From: Deltaproteobacteria bacterium Ga0077550 | GTDB taxonomy: Bacteria; Myxococcota_A; Polyangia; Nannocystales; Nannocystaceae | Length of the DNA stretch: 64,000 nucleotides | Direction of reading: 5' to 3' | Assembly: GCA_001464385.1 (NCBI GenBank) | Contig: LNFB01000340.1 | Span: 94,248-158,247 of the forward strand | Shown: positions 12,823-23,557 of the stretch, in pieces | Numbering within the stretch: position 1 is the stretch's first letter | How the letters are laid out: each line of letters opens with the position of its first letter | The notes under the pieces: model-generated | The model's database searches: none | Told to the model about the DNA's origin: nothing | The model's input: only the letters and a program-made list of their open reading frames with translations | Translations under genes and position numbers: made by a program

Positions 12823-13784
12823 CCCATGGTAGGCGAGCGATCGTCCGCCGTGCAACCGGGGGCCGAGTGTCCGCGCTCGAACGCGGCGAAGGTCGCGAGC
12901 ATCGCCGCCGGTGTGGGGGCCTCGAGCACCAGGCGTCGCCCATCCGTGTGGTCGAGCTCGAGCCGCGCGGCGTGGAGCTGCGGGTTGCAGCCCGGCGGCC
13001 ACGCGGCGCGCTCGTGCACGCGGCCGTAGAGATCGTCGTGGACGATGGGGTGCCCGATCGCTGCCATGTGCACGCGGATCTGGTGCTTGCGCCCGGTATG
13101 CAGCGCGACCCGGATCATCGCGGCGCCGTCCGTGCGCCCGACGACCTCCCAGGCGGTGCGACTGGGCTTGCCGGCATCGTCCACGACGACGCTCGCGCCC
13201 GCGCGGGCGAGCAGCGGCAGGGCGACGGTGCCAACGTCGTCGGGCTCGCCGTGGACGATCGCGAGGTAGGTCTTGCGAACGGTGCGGCGCTCGAACTGGC
13301 CCATGTAGAACGGGATCAACGCGGGCCGACGCGCGAACGCGATCACGCCGGTGGTGCCGCGATCGAGCCGGTGCACGACCGCCGCAGGGCCGTGGCTGCG
13401 GGCGTCCCGGTAGCGGTGGTGCAGGCGCAGCAGCAGGTTGTCGTGCATGCAGGTCGACGCCGCGTGCACGGCGAGGTGCGCGGGCTTGTCGACGACGACG
13501 AGGTCGTCGTCCTCGAACAGCACCGACAGCGGCTCGACCCGGGGCTCGGGCGACGGCGCGATCGCGGGACCTGGGATCGCGAGGGCGACGACGTCACCGG
13601 GCAGCACGCGGCGGGCCTTCTTCGCCGGCGCGCCGTTGATCCGCACCGCGCCGCCGTGCAGCAGCGCCACCAAGGATCGCCGCGAGCGCCACGGGAGTCG
13701 TCCGGCGAGGAACGCGTCGACACGCAGCCGGGCCGACGCGTCGTCGACGACGAGCTCCACGGACGTCGGAGGCGGCCCGGACAT
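12819..13784 (-). CDS. RluA-family pseudouridine synthase
   Basis: Isomerises specific uridines in rRNA or tRNA to pseudouridine in the cytoplasm. The 321-residue protein has an N-terminal S4-like RNA-binding segment (about 18-75: LRVDAFLAGRL, GGAVRINGAPAKKARRVLPGD). The catalytic motif HRLDRGTTGV has Asp141 as the catalytic residue, and there is a later VALHTGRKHQIRVHMAAIGHPIVHD block. This matches RluA/C/D enzymes; the target uridine cannot be named. The start codon lies about 3 nt from the predicted 3' end of the group II intron, so its upstream signals now come from the intron. It is coupled by ATGA to the MopE-like lipoprotein gene, a functionally odd pairing. Confidence 0.92.
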   Translation of the reverse strand: MSGPPPTSVELVVDDASARLRVDAFLAGRLPWRSRRSLVALLHGGAVRINGAPAKKARRVLPGDVVALAIPGPAIAPSPEPRVEPLSVLFEDDDLVVVDKPAHLAVHAASTCMHDNLLLRLHHRYRDARSHGPAAVVHRLDRGTTGVIAFARRPALIPFYMGQFERRTVRKTYLAIVHGEPDDVGTVALPLLARAGASVVVDDAGKPSRTAWEVVGRTDGAAMIRVALHTGRKHQIRVHMAAIGHPIVHDDLYGRVHERAAWPPGCNPQLHAARLELDHTDGRRLVLEAPTPAAMLATFAAFERGHSAPGCTADDRSPTMG

Positions 13785-13791
13785 TGGTAGA

Positions 13792-13871
13792 CCCTACCTT
13801 CCTTCTTTCTTGGATTGAATTCCGGTAGGGCCCCCGTTCAAACCGTGCATGCGGATTTCCCGCACACGGCT
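13792..13871 (-). ncRNA. group II intron domains V and VI
   Basis: Domain V (13840-13871) reads AGCCGTGTGCGGGAAATC then CGCATGCACGGTTT, a canonical hairpin starting with the catalytic AGC triad. The domain VI stem pairs CCCTACC (13824-13830) with GGTAGGG (13792-13798). The intervening arm contains A-rich sequence where the branch-point adenosine is expected. The maturase stop codon lies inside the domain VI 3' strand. Confidence 0.75.
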
Positions 13872-15245
13872 TACCGGTGGTCTCTCGGTGTCGCGGTACT
13901 GCACGATCTCCGGATAGCGGACGGTGCCACGCAAGCGATGCAGCCCGAGGTTGTGGAAGTAGTCCCGGTTCCATCTCGAGGCTTCACCTGCGCGGAGGTG
14001 TCGTTGCTTCCGCTTGAGCAGCAAGCCATGAAGACGACGCCACACGTACGTGTCGAGCTGGTTGAACCGCGACGCGGCGTTGCCCGTGCGGAAGTAGTTG
14101 CCCCATCCCCTCAACACGGGATTGAGGTCGGCGATGACCTCGCGGAGGTCCGCATGGCATCGTCGTCTCGGGGTCAGCTCCTTCACGCGTTGCCGAATCT
14201 GCGTCATCGCGCGCGTCGACGGCCACCGATGCAAGAAGTACAGCCGCTTGCGCGACCTCTCCCACACGGTACCGCTGAGCCGCTTGTGCAGATGGCAGCC
14301 GAGGAAGTCGAAGCCTTCTTTGCCATCGAAGAGCTCGACCCGCCTCGTCTTCTCGGGATGAAGCTCGAGACCGAGACGCTGCAGGATCACCCTGACCCGC
14401 GCCTCGGCGCGCTCGCACTCCAACTTCGTCCGGCACATCACCACGAAGTCGTCCGCGTAGCGCACCAGCGTCCCCAAAGGGGCGCTGTGGCGCGTCCACA
14501 GCACGTCGAGCACATGCAGGTAGATGTTCGACAGCAGCGGCGAGATCACCCCGCCCTGTGGCGTGCCTGCCACCGTCGCCGAGACGACGCCATCTTCCAT
14601 CACACCTGCCGTGAGCCACTGCCGCAGCAGCTTCAGCACCCGCCGATCCGAGATGCGCTTCCCCACCAGCTTCATCAGCTTGTCGTGGTCGATGCTGCCG
14701 AAGTAGTCGCGAATGTCGGCATCGAGCACGTGATGACCACCCTTCGCACCCCGCTTGCGCAGGGTCTCGAGTGCCATCGTCGCGCTCCGCTTCGGCCGAA
14801 AGCCGTACGAGCACGGAAGAAAATCCGCCTCGAAGATCGGCTCCAGCACCAGCTTCGCCGCCATCTGCACCACCCGGTCTCGGACCGTCGGGATGCCCAG
14901 AGGCCGCTTCCTTCCATCGTTCTTCGGGATGTACCGACGCAGGACCACACCTGCTCGGTACTTGCCTGCGCGCAGCTCGTCGCCGATCTCTTCCAGGAAG
15001 TGACCGACGCCGCGCTGCTCGATCTCGACGATCGTCTGCTTGTCGACGCCCGCCGAGCCCTTGTTCCGCTTTACTCGCTTCCACGCTTCCCGCAGCACGT
15101 CACCGCTGCGGATGTGATCGAACAGCGCGTGGAAGCGCCGCTCCGGGGACCGCTTGGCCGCGGCCCACAGTCGTCTCTGCAGTTGTCGCACTTTGTCGCT
15201 CGGCCTACGGCCGCCGGGGTCGTTAGGTCCGCTCTCGGCGGCCAT
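13794..15245 (-). CDS. ltrA: group II intron-encoded reverse transcriptase/maturase
   Basis: Intron-encoded protein of 483 residues that helps splice the intron RNA and copies it into DNA at the target. The reverse-transcriptase blocks are complete: IPKNDGRKRPLGIPTVRDRV, SYGFRPKRSA, DADIRDYF, TPQGGVISPLLSNIYL, and the catalytic YADDF motif. A maturase (X) domain follows (LRGWGNYFRTGNAASRFNQ). No HNH endonuclease motif is seen. The frame is open upstream to 15833, but ATG 15245 fits the usual N-terminus (SDKVRQLQRRLWAAAKRSP) and follows GAGGGA. The last 30 or so codons read through domain V into domain VI, where the TAG stop lies. It looks intact and possibly active. Confidence 0.9.
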   Translation of the reverse strand: MAAESGPNDPGGRRPSDKVRQLQRRLWAAAKRSPERRFHALFDHIRSGDVLREAWKRVKRNKGSAGVDKQTIVEIEQRGVGHFLEEIGDELRAGKYRAGVVLRRYIPKNDGRKRPLGIPTVRDRVVQMAAKLVLEPIFEADFLPCSYGFRPKRSATMALETLRKRGAKGGHHVLDADIRDYFGSIDHDKLMKLVGKRISDRRVLKLLRQWLTAGVMEDGVVSATVAGTPQGGVISPLLSNIYLHVLDVLWTRHSAPLGTLVRYADDFVVMCRTKLECERAEARVRVILQRLGLELHPEKTRRVELFDGKEGFDFLGCHLHKRLSGTVWERSRKRLYFLHRWPSTRAMTQIRQRVKELTPRRRCHADLREVIADLNPVLRGWGNYFRTGNAASRFNQLDTYVWRRLHGLLLKRKQRHLRAGEASRWNRDYFHNLGLHRLRGTVRYPEIVQYRDTERPPVSRVREIRMHGLNGGPTGIQSKKEGR

Positions 15246-15901
15246 TCCCTCGCGCGTACCTGCTTCTTCGACATGACCACCCCAGAGGTCCTTCCCTCCC
15301 GCCGCGTTCTTCTGCACGGCGTTCGTTCGTGGCGCTCGCGCACCACTCTGCAGTACTACGACCCCCTCGGACTCCCGCTGCGCAGCGATCGCTTTCACCT
15401 TCGGCTTATGCGATGCGCCTCGCCGCGACGACGGCAGCGCAGACGGGCCTCTCGTGTTCCGCTCTTCTCCTTGTACACGTGCTCCGTCCCTTACCCCGCC
15501 GAGGCGCGACGCGTGCTCCGGCACATGCGCGTCACGTGTTGCCTTCGCCGTGACGTGATCGGCTCGGCCCTCGGATTGTTCCTCTGTCGAGGCTGCAGAC
15601 TTCACTTCATGTTGCGGCCCGCGTACTTGCTCCCCGCTGCACGGCTCTCGCCGCCTCGCGGGCTCTCGACACCCCGCTCGGGACCCGCGGATCTCTCCGC
15701 GCGCCTGGGGTCTGCTACCCGGCGCTCCGGCGCTTACCGGGGCGGGACCTTCCCCCGCTGGAGAAGCGCAGCGAGATCGGCCCCCGCCCCGCACTCGCGC
15801 GCGGGTCGGTCTCCGATCGTCACGACGCACCACGCGACCGCGAGTGTAGCGGCTGCACGATCACGCCGCCTCGCCGTGTGCGTGGTAGATCCAGCGGCGC
15901 G

Positions 15902-16441
15902 ATGGCCCGGCCGATTCCGCCCAAGCAATACACCGACGACGCGGGCTTCCCGAGCCGCCTCGAGCTCGCCCCGATCGGCGTGGTCCGGGCCCCGCACCGC
16001 GAGCGGCACGGCACCCCGCGCCAGGCCGTGCTCGCCGCCGACCCGGCGCTGCGCCCCGACGAGCGCGCCCGCCTCGAGCTCTTCGAGGGCCTCGTCGACC
16101 CCGCGGCGCTCGACGATCTCGCCGGCTTCGACCACCTCTGGGTGCTGTCGTGGCTGCACCTCAACCACGGCTGGCGCAGCAAGGTCCTCGCGCCGGGCGA
16201 GACCGTCGAGCGCGGCCTGTTCGCGACCCGGGCGCCCCACCGACCCAACCCGATCGGCCTTTCGGCGGTGCGGATCCTCGGGGTGGAGGGGCTCGTCATC
16301 CACGTCGAGCGCATCGACCTGCTCGACGGCACGCCGATCCTCGACGTGAAGCCGTACGTGCCCTACGCCGACGCGTTCCCCGACGCGCGCGCCGGCTGGC
16401 TCGACGAGCGCGGCGCGGTGCCCGAGGGCGAGCCGCGGTAG
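15902..16441 (+). CDS. trmO: tRNA (N6-threonylcarbamoyladenosine(37)-N6)-methyltransferase TrmO
   Basis: SAM-dependent enzyme that N6-methylates t6A37 in some threonine tRNAs. The 179-residue protein has the family signatures LAPIGVVRAPH at the N-terminus, FDHLWVLSWLH, GLFATRAPHRPNPIGLS and DGTPILDVKPYVPYAD, with normal length. The ATG at 15902 was chosen over an in-frame upstream codon at 15878 because a TAGATC box ends 10 nt before it. It is divergent from the rluA-like gene; the two were probably neighbours before the intron inserted. The M16 peptidase gene converges 3 bp downstream. Confidence 0.93.
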   Translation: MARPIPPKQYTDDAGFPSRLELAPIGVVRAPHRERHGTPRQAVLAADPALRPDERARLELFEGLVDPAALDDLAGFDHLWVLSWLHLNHGWRSKVLAPGETVERGLFATRAPHRPNPIGLSAVRILGVEGLVIHVERIDLLDGTPILDVKPYVPYADAFPDARAGWLDERGAVPEGEPR

Positions 16442-16444
16442 ACC

Positions 16445-19495
<3,051 letters not shown>

Positions 19496-19642
19496 GGCCG
19501 CTGGCATAGCAGCCCGTCCGCAGGCCTCGCAAGGGCGCCCCGCGCGGCTCCAGGAGGGCGCGGGCGCATCCGCGTCACTCGCGACCGGCGACGGCTTGCT
19601 CGGGACCGCGGCTCCCACCGCGGTCCGACGCGAGCCGCCCGA

Positions 19643-20815
19643 TCACTTCCCGCTGCCGAGGATCTCCATGAAGTCGATGTACCAGCCGCCCTGCTGGACC
19701 GACCCGTTGCTGCCGAACACGAAGCGGACCTGCAGCGAGCTCGACCCGGCGAACTCGCTCAGGTCGAACTCCGAGAGGCTCCACTGGTTGTCGTCCTGGC
19801 TGCCGGTGAAGCCGAGCACGCCGTTGACCGGGGCATAGGTGGCCGTGATCGGCGAGTCGTCGTAGAGGTCGCCGCCCGTCGGGGCGATCGTGGTCCACGT
19901 GGTCCCGTCCTCGCTGACCTGCACGATGCCACCGTCGGCGTTCGACGCCCCGCCCTCGAAGTTGTGCCAGTGCCGCAGGCTCATCACGAGGCCGGCGTCG
20001 GTGCACGACGAGACGTCGATGGTGGGCGAGACGAGCGCGCTGATCTCGTTGGCGTTGTAGGGGCCCGAGAGGTTGGTGCCGAAGGTGCCGGGTGCCATCA
20101 CGCCGGGCCCGAGGCCGTACACCGTCGGCTCGCCGCACGCCCAGCTGCTCGCCGCCGCGCCGGGGTTCAGCGACTGCGTCGAGAAGCCATCCGGGCACGA
20201 GTCGAGCTCGAACTGCACCGAGAATGCGCAGTCGGTGCACGCGGTCGTGTCGATCTTGCACGAGGCGTCGCAGCTCAACGGCCCGGCCGTGCCCGCGCCG
20301 AGGGCCTCGCACGTGGTGTTGATGTCGTCCTCGTCCTCGCACTCCTCGTTGCCGTTGACGTCGCCGTCGCCGCAGTAGGTGCACATCGAGGTGTCGAAGC
20401 GGCAGCTCGCCGCGTTGCAGCCCAGGGTGCCGCCCGTCAGCACGCCGGGGATCGTCGGATCGACGACGTCGAGGCAGCTCAGGCCACCGAGGTTGTCCGC
20501 GGTGCACGGGAAGCCACCGCAGTCGCACTCCTCCGCGCCACAGATCATGCCGTCGCCACAGAGGGCACCGCACGGCGGCTCGGTCGACGACGAGTCCGGC
20601 GACGTGTCGCCCGAGGACTCGGTCACCGGCGTGCCACTCGACGACGGATCCTCCGTCGTGTTGGTCAGGCTGGTGGGCTCGGTGGTCGGACCCGCGGTCG
20701 TGGGGTCGGTCGAGCTGCCGGTGGCATCGGTCGTCGTGCCGGTCGAGGACGTTTCGTCGGAGCACGCGAGGGCAAGGGTGAGGAGCGGAGCAAACCCGAC
20801 CAGAGTGAAGCGCAT
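19643..20815 (-). CDS. Cys-rich lipoprotein with Thr/Ser linker and beta-sandwich-like C-terminus
   Basis: Predicted lipoprotein of 390 residues: lipobox LALAC (Cys18), then about 60 residues almost entirely of Thr, Ser, Gly, Pro, Asp and Glu. A Cys-rich middle follows, with CGDGMICGAEECDCGG and CGDGDVNGNEECEDEDD, resembling the CGDG..EECD repeats of myxobacterial surface proteins. The C-terminal 180 residues have features of a carbohydrate- or protein-binding jelly roll (SLRHWHNFEGGASNADGG, VRFVFGSNGSVQQGGWYIDF), as in MAM/laminin-G-like domains. It is probably displayed on the cell surface. A TATCCT box ends 5 nt before the ATG. The gene is divergent from the 21005 gene. Exact family not recognised. 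Confidence 0.8.
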   Translation of the reverse strand: MRFTLVGFAPLLTLALACSDETSSTGTTTDATGSSTDPTTAGPTTEPTSLTNTTEDPSSSGTPVTESSGDTSPDSSSTEPPCGALCGDGMICGAEECDCGGFPCTADNLGGLSCLDVVDPTIPGVLTGGTLGCNAASCRFDTSMCTYCGDGDVNGNEECEDEDDINTTCEALGAGTAGPLSCDASCKIDTTACTDCAFSVQFELDSCPDGFSTQSLNPGAAASSWACGEPTVYGLGPGVMAPGTFGTNLSGPYNANEISALVSPTIDVSSCTDAGLVMSLRHWHNFEGGASNADGGIVQVSEDGTTWTTIAPTGGDLYDDSPITATYAPVNGVLGFTGSQDDNQWSLSEFDLSEFAGSSSLQVRFVFGSNGSVQQGGWYIDFMEILGSGK

Positions 20816-20820
20816 GCCGC

Positions 20821-20826
20821 AGGATA
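20821..20826 (-). promoter_or_regulatory. -10-like TATCCT box, near-leaderless
   Basis: TATCCT on the minus strand ends 5 nt before ATG 20815. Initiation about 6-7 nt downstream would fall on the start codon itself. Confidence 0.45.
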
Positions 20827-20842
20827 ACCCGTGTGCGCCCTC

Positions 20843-20864
20843 TTGGTGCGAGTTTGGTGCGAGT
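20843..20864. repeat. 11-bp direct tandem repeat in a divergent promoter region
   Basis: Two perfect copies of TTGGTGCGAGT lie head to tail between the divergent genes at 20815 (minus) and 21005 (plus). The period of one helical turn could suit a regulator bound to one DNA face. Confidence 0.5.
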
Positions 20865-21004
20865 TCTCGGCAGGACTTCACACGGCGGTGACTCCCCCGG
20901 GAACATCCGCGGGCGGCGCCCGTGCCCCGCGTGAAAGCCCGGCGGCGCTCGCGGCGTTCGAGCCCCGCCGCTATTCTCGCTCGGCCTCTGGCCTCCGGCC
21001 TCCG

Positions 21005-23533
21005 ATGTCCCCCCCCTCCCTCGTCACTTCGACACTCCTCGGCGTGCTCGCGATGCTCGCCCCGCAGCGCGCGCTCGCGGTGCTCGCCCCGACCGGCGGC
21101 GCGAGCGTCGAGCTGTCGGGCCCGCGCGCGATGGGCCTGCTCGAACCCACCGAATCTGGCATCGCGCCTGGGCCCCGCGCCGCGACGCGATCCGTGCGAC
21201 TGCAGCGACGCGGCGAGCGGCTCGAGCTGCGCGTCCGCTGGGATCTCGACGCGGACAAACCGGGGTGGTTCGCGGGCGAGCTCGTGCGCGGAGATGTACG
21301 CGTGCGGAGCGTCACGATCGGTGGGCGTCCGGCGGCGACGGCGGCCGACGCGTCCGCGACCTACGTCGCCGCGTGGATCGATGGGCCCACCACCCTCGAG
21401 CTGGTCGCCGATCTGCGGGGCGATCCCTCGCGTGGCCCCGTCCCCCTGGCGTTGCTCGCGGCGACCCGCGGGACCGCGACCGTCGCCGGCGAACCGACCT
21501 GGCGCTTCGAGGCGCCGGACCCGACCACGGGCGCCGCGATCCATCTCGGCGCGTCGATCTCGACCGCGCCCGGCCTCCGCGGGTCGAGCCCGGCCACGCC
21601 CGGGATCACCCACGGCGCGCCGACCGAGCTGCAGCTCGTGGTGCGCACGCCACCGGTCCCCGACGCGTCGGTCCTCGCCCATGGCCGCATCGGCGTGGGG
21701 CTGTTCGTGGGCGACGCGGAGATCCGCGGGCGCGCGCGGCTGCAGTGGACACTGCGGCGCGGCGAGCTCGCGCGCGTCGCCTTCGTGGCGCGCGGCGTCG
21801 GCGAGGACTTCACCGTCGTCGGGCCCGACGTCCGCGAGGTGACGCGCACCGGCGACATGGTCCAGGTCGAGCTGCAGGGGCCGGTCGCCTCGGTCGTCGC
21901 GCTCGAGGCCACGTGGTCCCAGCGCACGCCGCCCGGCGAAGCGACCGTCGTGCCGCCGGTGTTCGAGCTGCAGGACGCGAGCCGCACCGACGCGAGCTTC
22001 GAGCTCGGCCGCGACGGCGACGTCGACGTCGTCCCCGAGCTGCCGGGCTGGCGTCAGGTCGCCGCGGTGCAGCTGCCGGCGTGGGGCCGCGATCTGATCG
22101 AAGGCACGCCCGCGGCCGCGTGGACCCGCCACGGCACGGCCGAGGCCGGGCGCCTGCAGCTGCTGCGGTTCATCCCGGTCGAGGCGCCGAAGGTCGTGAT
22201 CGGCGAGGCGAGCTTCGATCTCGCGAGCGCCGATCACGGCACCACACTCGTGAAGGCCCGCTACGAGGTGCTCAACGAGCGGGCCTCGCACCTGCGCGTG
22301 GTCCCACCGCCGTCGTCGCGCGTCCTCGCGATCGAGGTCGCCGGCACCGACGCCCGCGTGGCCCGCGACGGCGACGCGCTGCTCGTCCCGATCCCGCGCT
22401 CGCTCGAGACGATGGAGGGCCTCGTCGCGATCCCCGTGGTCGTGAGCCTCGCGGTGACCGAGCGGGCGTGGAAGCGCCGTGAGCACCGCGAGCTGCCGCT
22501 GCCGAGCGTCGACGCCCCGATCCGCGCGGTGACGGCGAAGTGGCTGCTGCCCCGGGACGTCCGCGCGACGATCGACGTCGGCGACGACGGCGTGGCCTCG
22601 ATCGCGCGCGCCCCGAGTCCGCAGCGACACCGACGGGCCTATCGCCGGGCGACCAAGAACGCGACCATGATCGAGGCGTACGACTTCGACGACGGGAGCC
22701 TCGGCGGGGCGACGGCCGGCCCCTCGAGCGCCGAGCCGAGCGGGTCGACCGAGCTCGATCAGGCCGAGACCGATCGTCTGCTGCGCGAGGCGCAGGAGTC
22801 GTACAACCGCAACGAGTTCGACGACGCCCAGCTGCGCCTCGACGAGCTCCGCGACCGTGGGCTCGCCGACGAGGACGCGAAGAAGCTCCAGTCGAACCTC
22901 GACATCGTCAACGCGCCTGCACCCGCGCCGATCGAAGCCTCCCCGATCTCCGGCGAGATGATCCTCCAGTCGTCGTCGTCGTCGTCGACGCCGCGCCCCG
23001 AGAAGGCCGGCATCTTCCGCCGCATCAAGGACCAGGCCCGCGCCCGCGGCCAGAAGCAGGTCCTCGAGAACGCGACCCGCAAGAAGAAGGCGAAGGAGCT
23101 GCGCGCCAAGGGCGACTACGCGGCCGCCGAGGCGGAGTACAAGCAGGTGATCGAGGAGAACCGCAAGCTCGAGAACCTCGAGCAGGAGGAGTCCGCGACC
23201 ATCGACTTCGAGAACGACGAGCTCGAGGCCGAGCTCGAGTCGACCAAGACCGAAGCTGCGGCGCGCAGCGCGATCGATGCCCAGAGCAGCACCAAGTTCG
23301 CGCCGAGCTTCGACGCCGAGGACGGCGAGCTCGGCCTGGGCGCCGCGTGGATCACCACCGCGTCCGCGCTCGACGTCGCCCGCACCCCGACCCCCTCGCC
23401 CGCCAACGACGGACCCCGCGTGCTGATGCCGACCCGCGGCGGAGACACGGTGGTCTACGCCTTCGATCTCTGGGCGCCCGGCAGCCGCCACGCCCTCGTC
23501 GTCGAGGCCAAGCGCCGACGACCCCGCCCCTGA
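21005..23533 (+). CDS. exported protein of unknown function, larger member of a paralogous pair, with helical repeat tail
   Basis: Protein of 842 residues with a signal peptide (LVTSTLLGVLAMLAPQRALA). Residues about 25-570 are beta-rich and share an order of blocks with the product of the next gene: an IGG block (RSVTIGGRPAATAADASATY), a GDAEIRG block ending in DFTVVGPDVREV, and a late LNERASHLRVVPPPSSRVL block. The C-terminal third differs. TPR-like helices around YNRNEFDDAQLRLDEL and AKGDYAAAEAEYKQVIEEN surround a six-Ser run (656-661), followed by an acidic coiled-coil-like stretch and a short beta tail. The next gene starts 24 bp downstream, so they form an operon. No known family is named with confidence; location should be periplasm or outer membrane. 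Confidence 0.8.
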   Translation: MSPPSLVTSTLLGVLAMLAPQRALAVLAPTGGASVELSGPRAMGLLEPTESGIAPGPRAATRSVRLQRRGERLELRVRWDLDADKPGWFAGELVRGDVRVRSVTIGGRPAATAADASATYVAAWIDGPTTLELVADLRGDPSRGPVPLALLAATRGTATVAGEPTWRFEAPDPTTGAAIHLGASISTAPGLRGSSPATPGITHGAPTELQLVVRTPPVPDASVLAHGRIGVGLFVGDAEIRGRARLQWTLRRGELARVAFVARGVGEDFTVVGPDVREVTRTGDMVQVELQGPVASVVALEATWSQRTPPGEATVVPPVFELQDASRTDASFELGRDGDVDVVPELPGWRQVAAVQLPAWGRDLIEGTPAAAWTRHGTAEAGRLQLLRFIPVEAPKVVIGEASFDLASADHGTTLVKARYEVLNERASHLRVVPPPSSRVLAIEVAGTDARVARDGDALLVPIPRSLETMEGLVAIPVVVSLAVTERAWKRREHRELPLPSVDAPIRAVTAKWLLPRDVRATIDVGDDGVASIARAPSPQRHRRAYRRATKNATMIEAYDFDDGSLGGATAGPSSAEPSGSTELDQAETDRLLREAQESYNRNEFDDAQLRLDELRDRGLADEDAKKLQSNLDIVNAPAPAPIEASPISGEMILQSSSSSSTPRPEKAGIFRRIKDQARARGQKQVLENATRKKKAKELRAKGDYAAAEAEYKQVIEENRKLENLEQEESATIDFENDELEAELESTKTEAAARSAIDAQSSTKFAPSFDAEDGELGLGAAWITTASALDVARTPTPSPANDGPRVLMPTRGGDTVVYAFDLWAPGSRHALVVEAKRRRPRP

Positions 23534-23557
23534 TCCGTTCGCCCCCCAAGGACCCCC

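Larger units (their letters stand above)
13787..15830 (-). mobile_element. group II intron with reverse transcriptase/maturase
   Basis: About 2.04 kb retroelement on the minus strand. It comprises an upstream ribozyme region (about 15246-15830, domains I-III expected), an intron-encoded protein, domain V at 13840-13871 and a domain VI stem at 13792-13830. The proposed 5' end is GTGCG at 15830, matching the GUGYG consensus. The proposed 3' end is after TCTAC at 13787, matching a terminal AY. Both ends are estimated by eye and could shift by several bases. It lies between divergent trmO and the rluA-like gene, directly ahead of the latter's ATG. Removing it leaves about 110 bp between the two start codons. 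Confidence 0.8.

Noticed and set aside
13794..15245. Retron or diversity-generating retroelement reverse transcriptase
   Set aside because: The maturase domain and a textbook domain V hairpin downstream show a group II intron; no template/variable repeat or msr/msd structure was seen.
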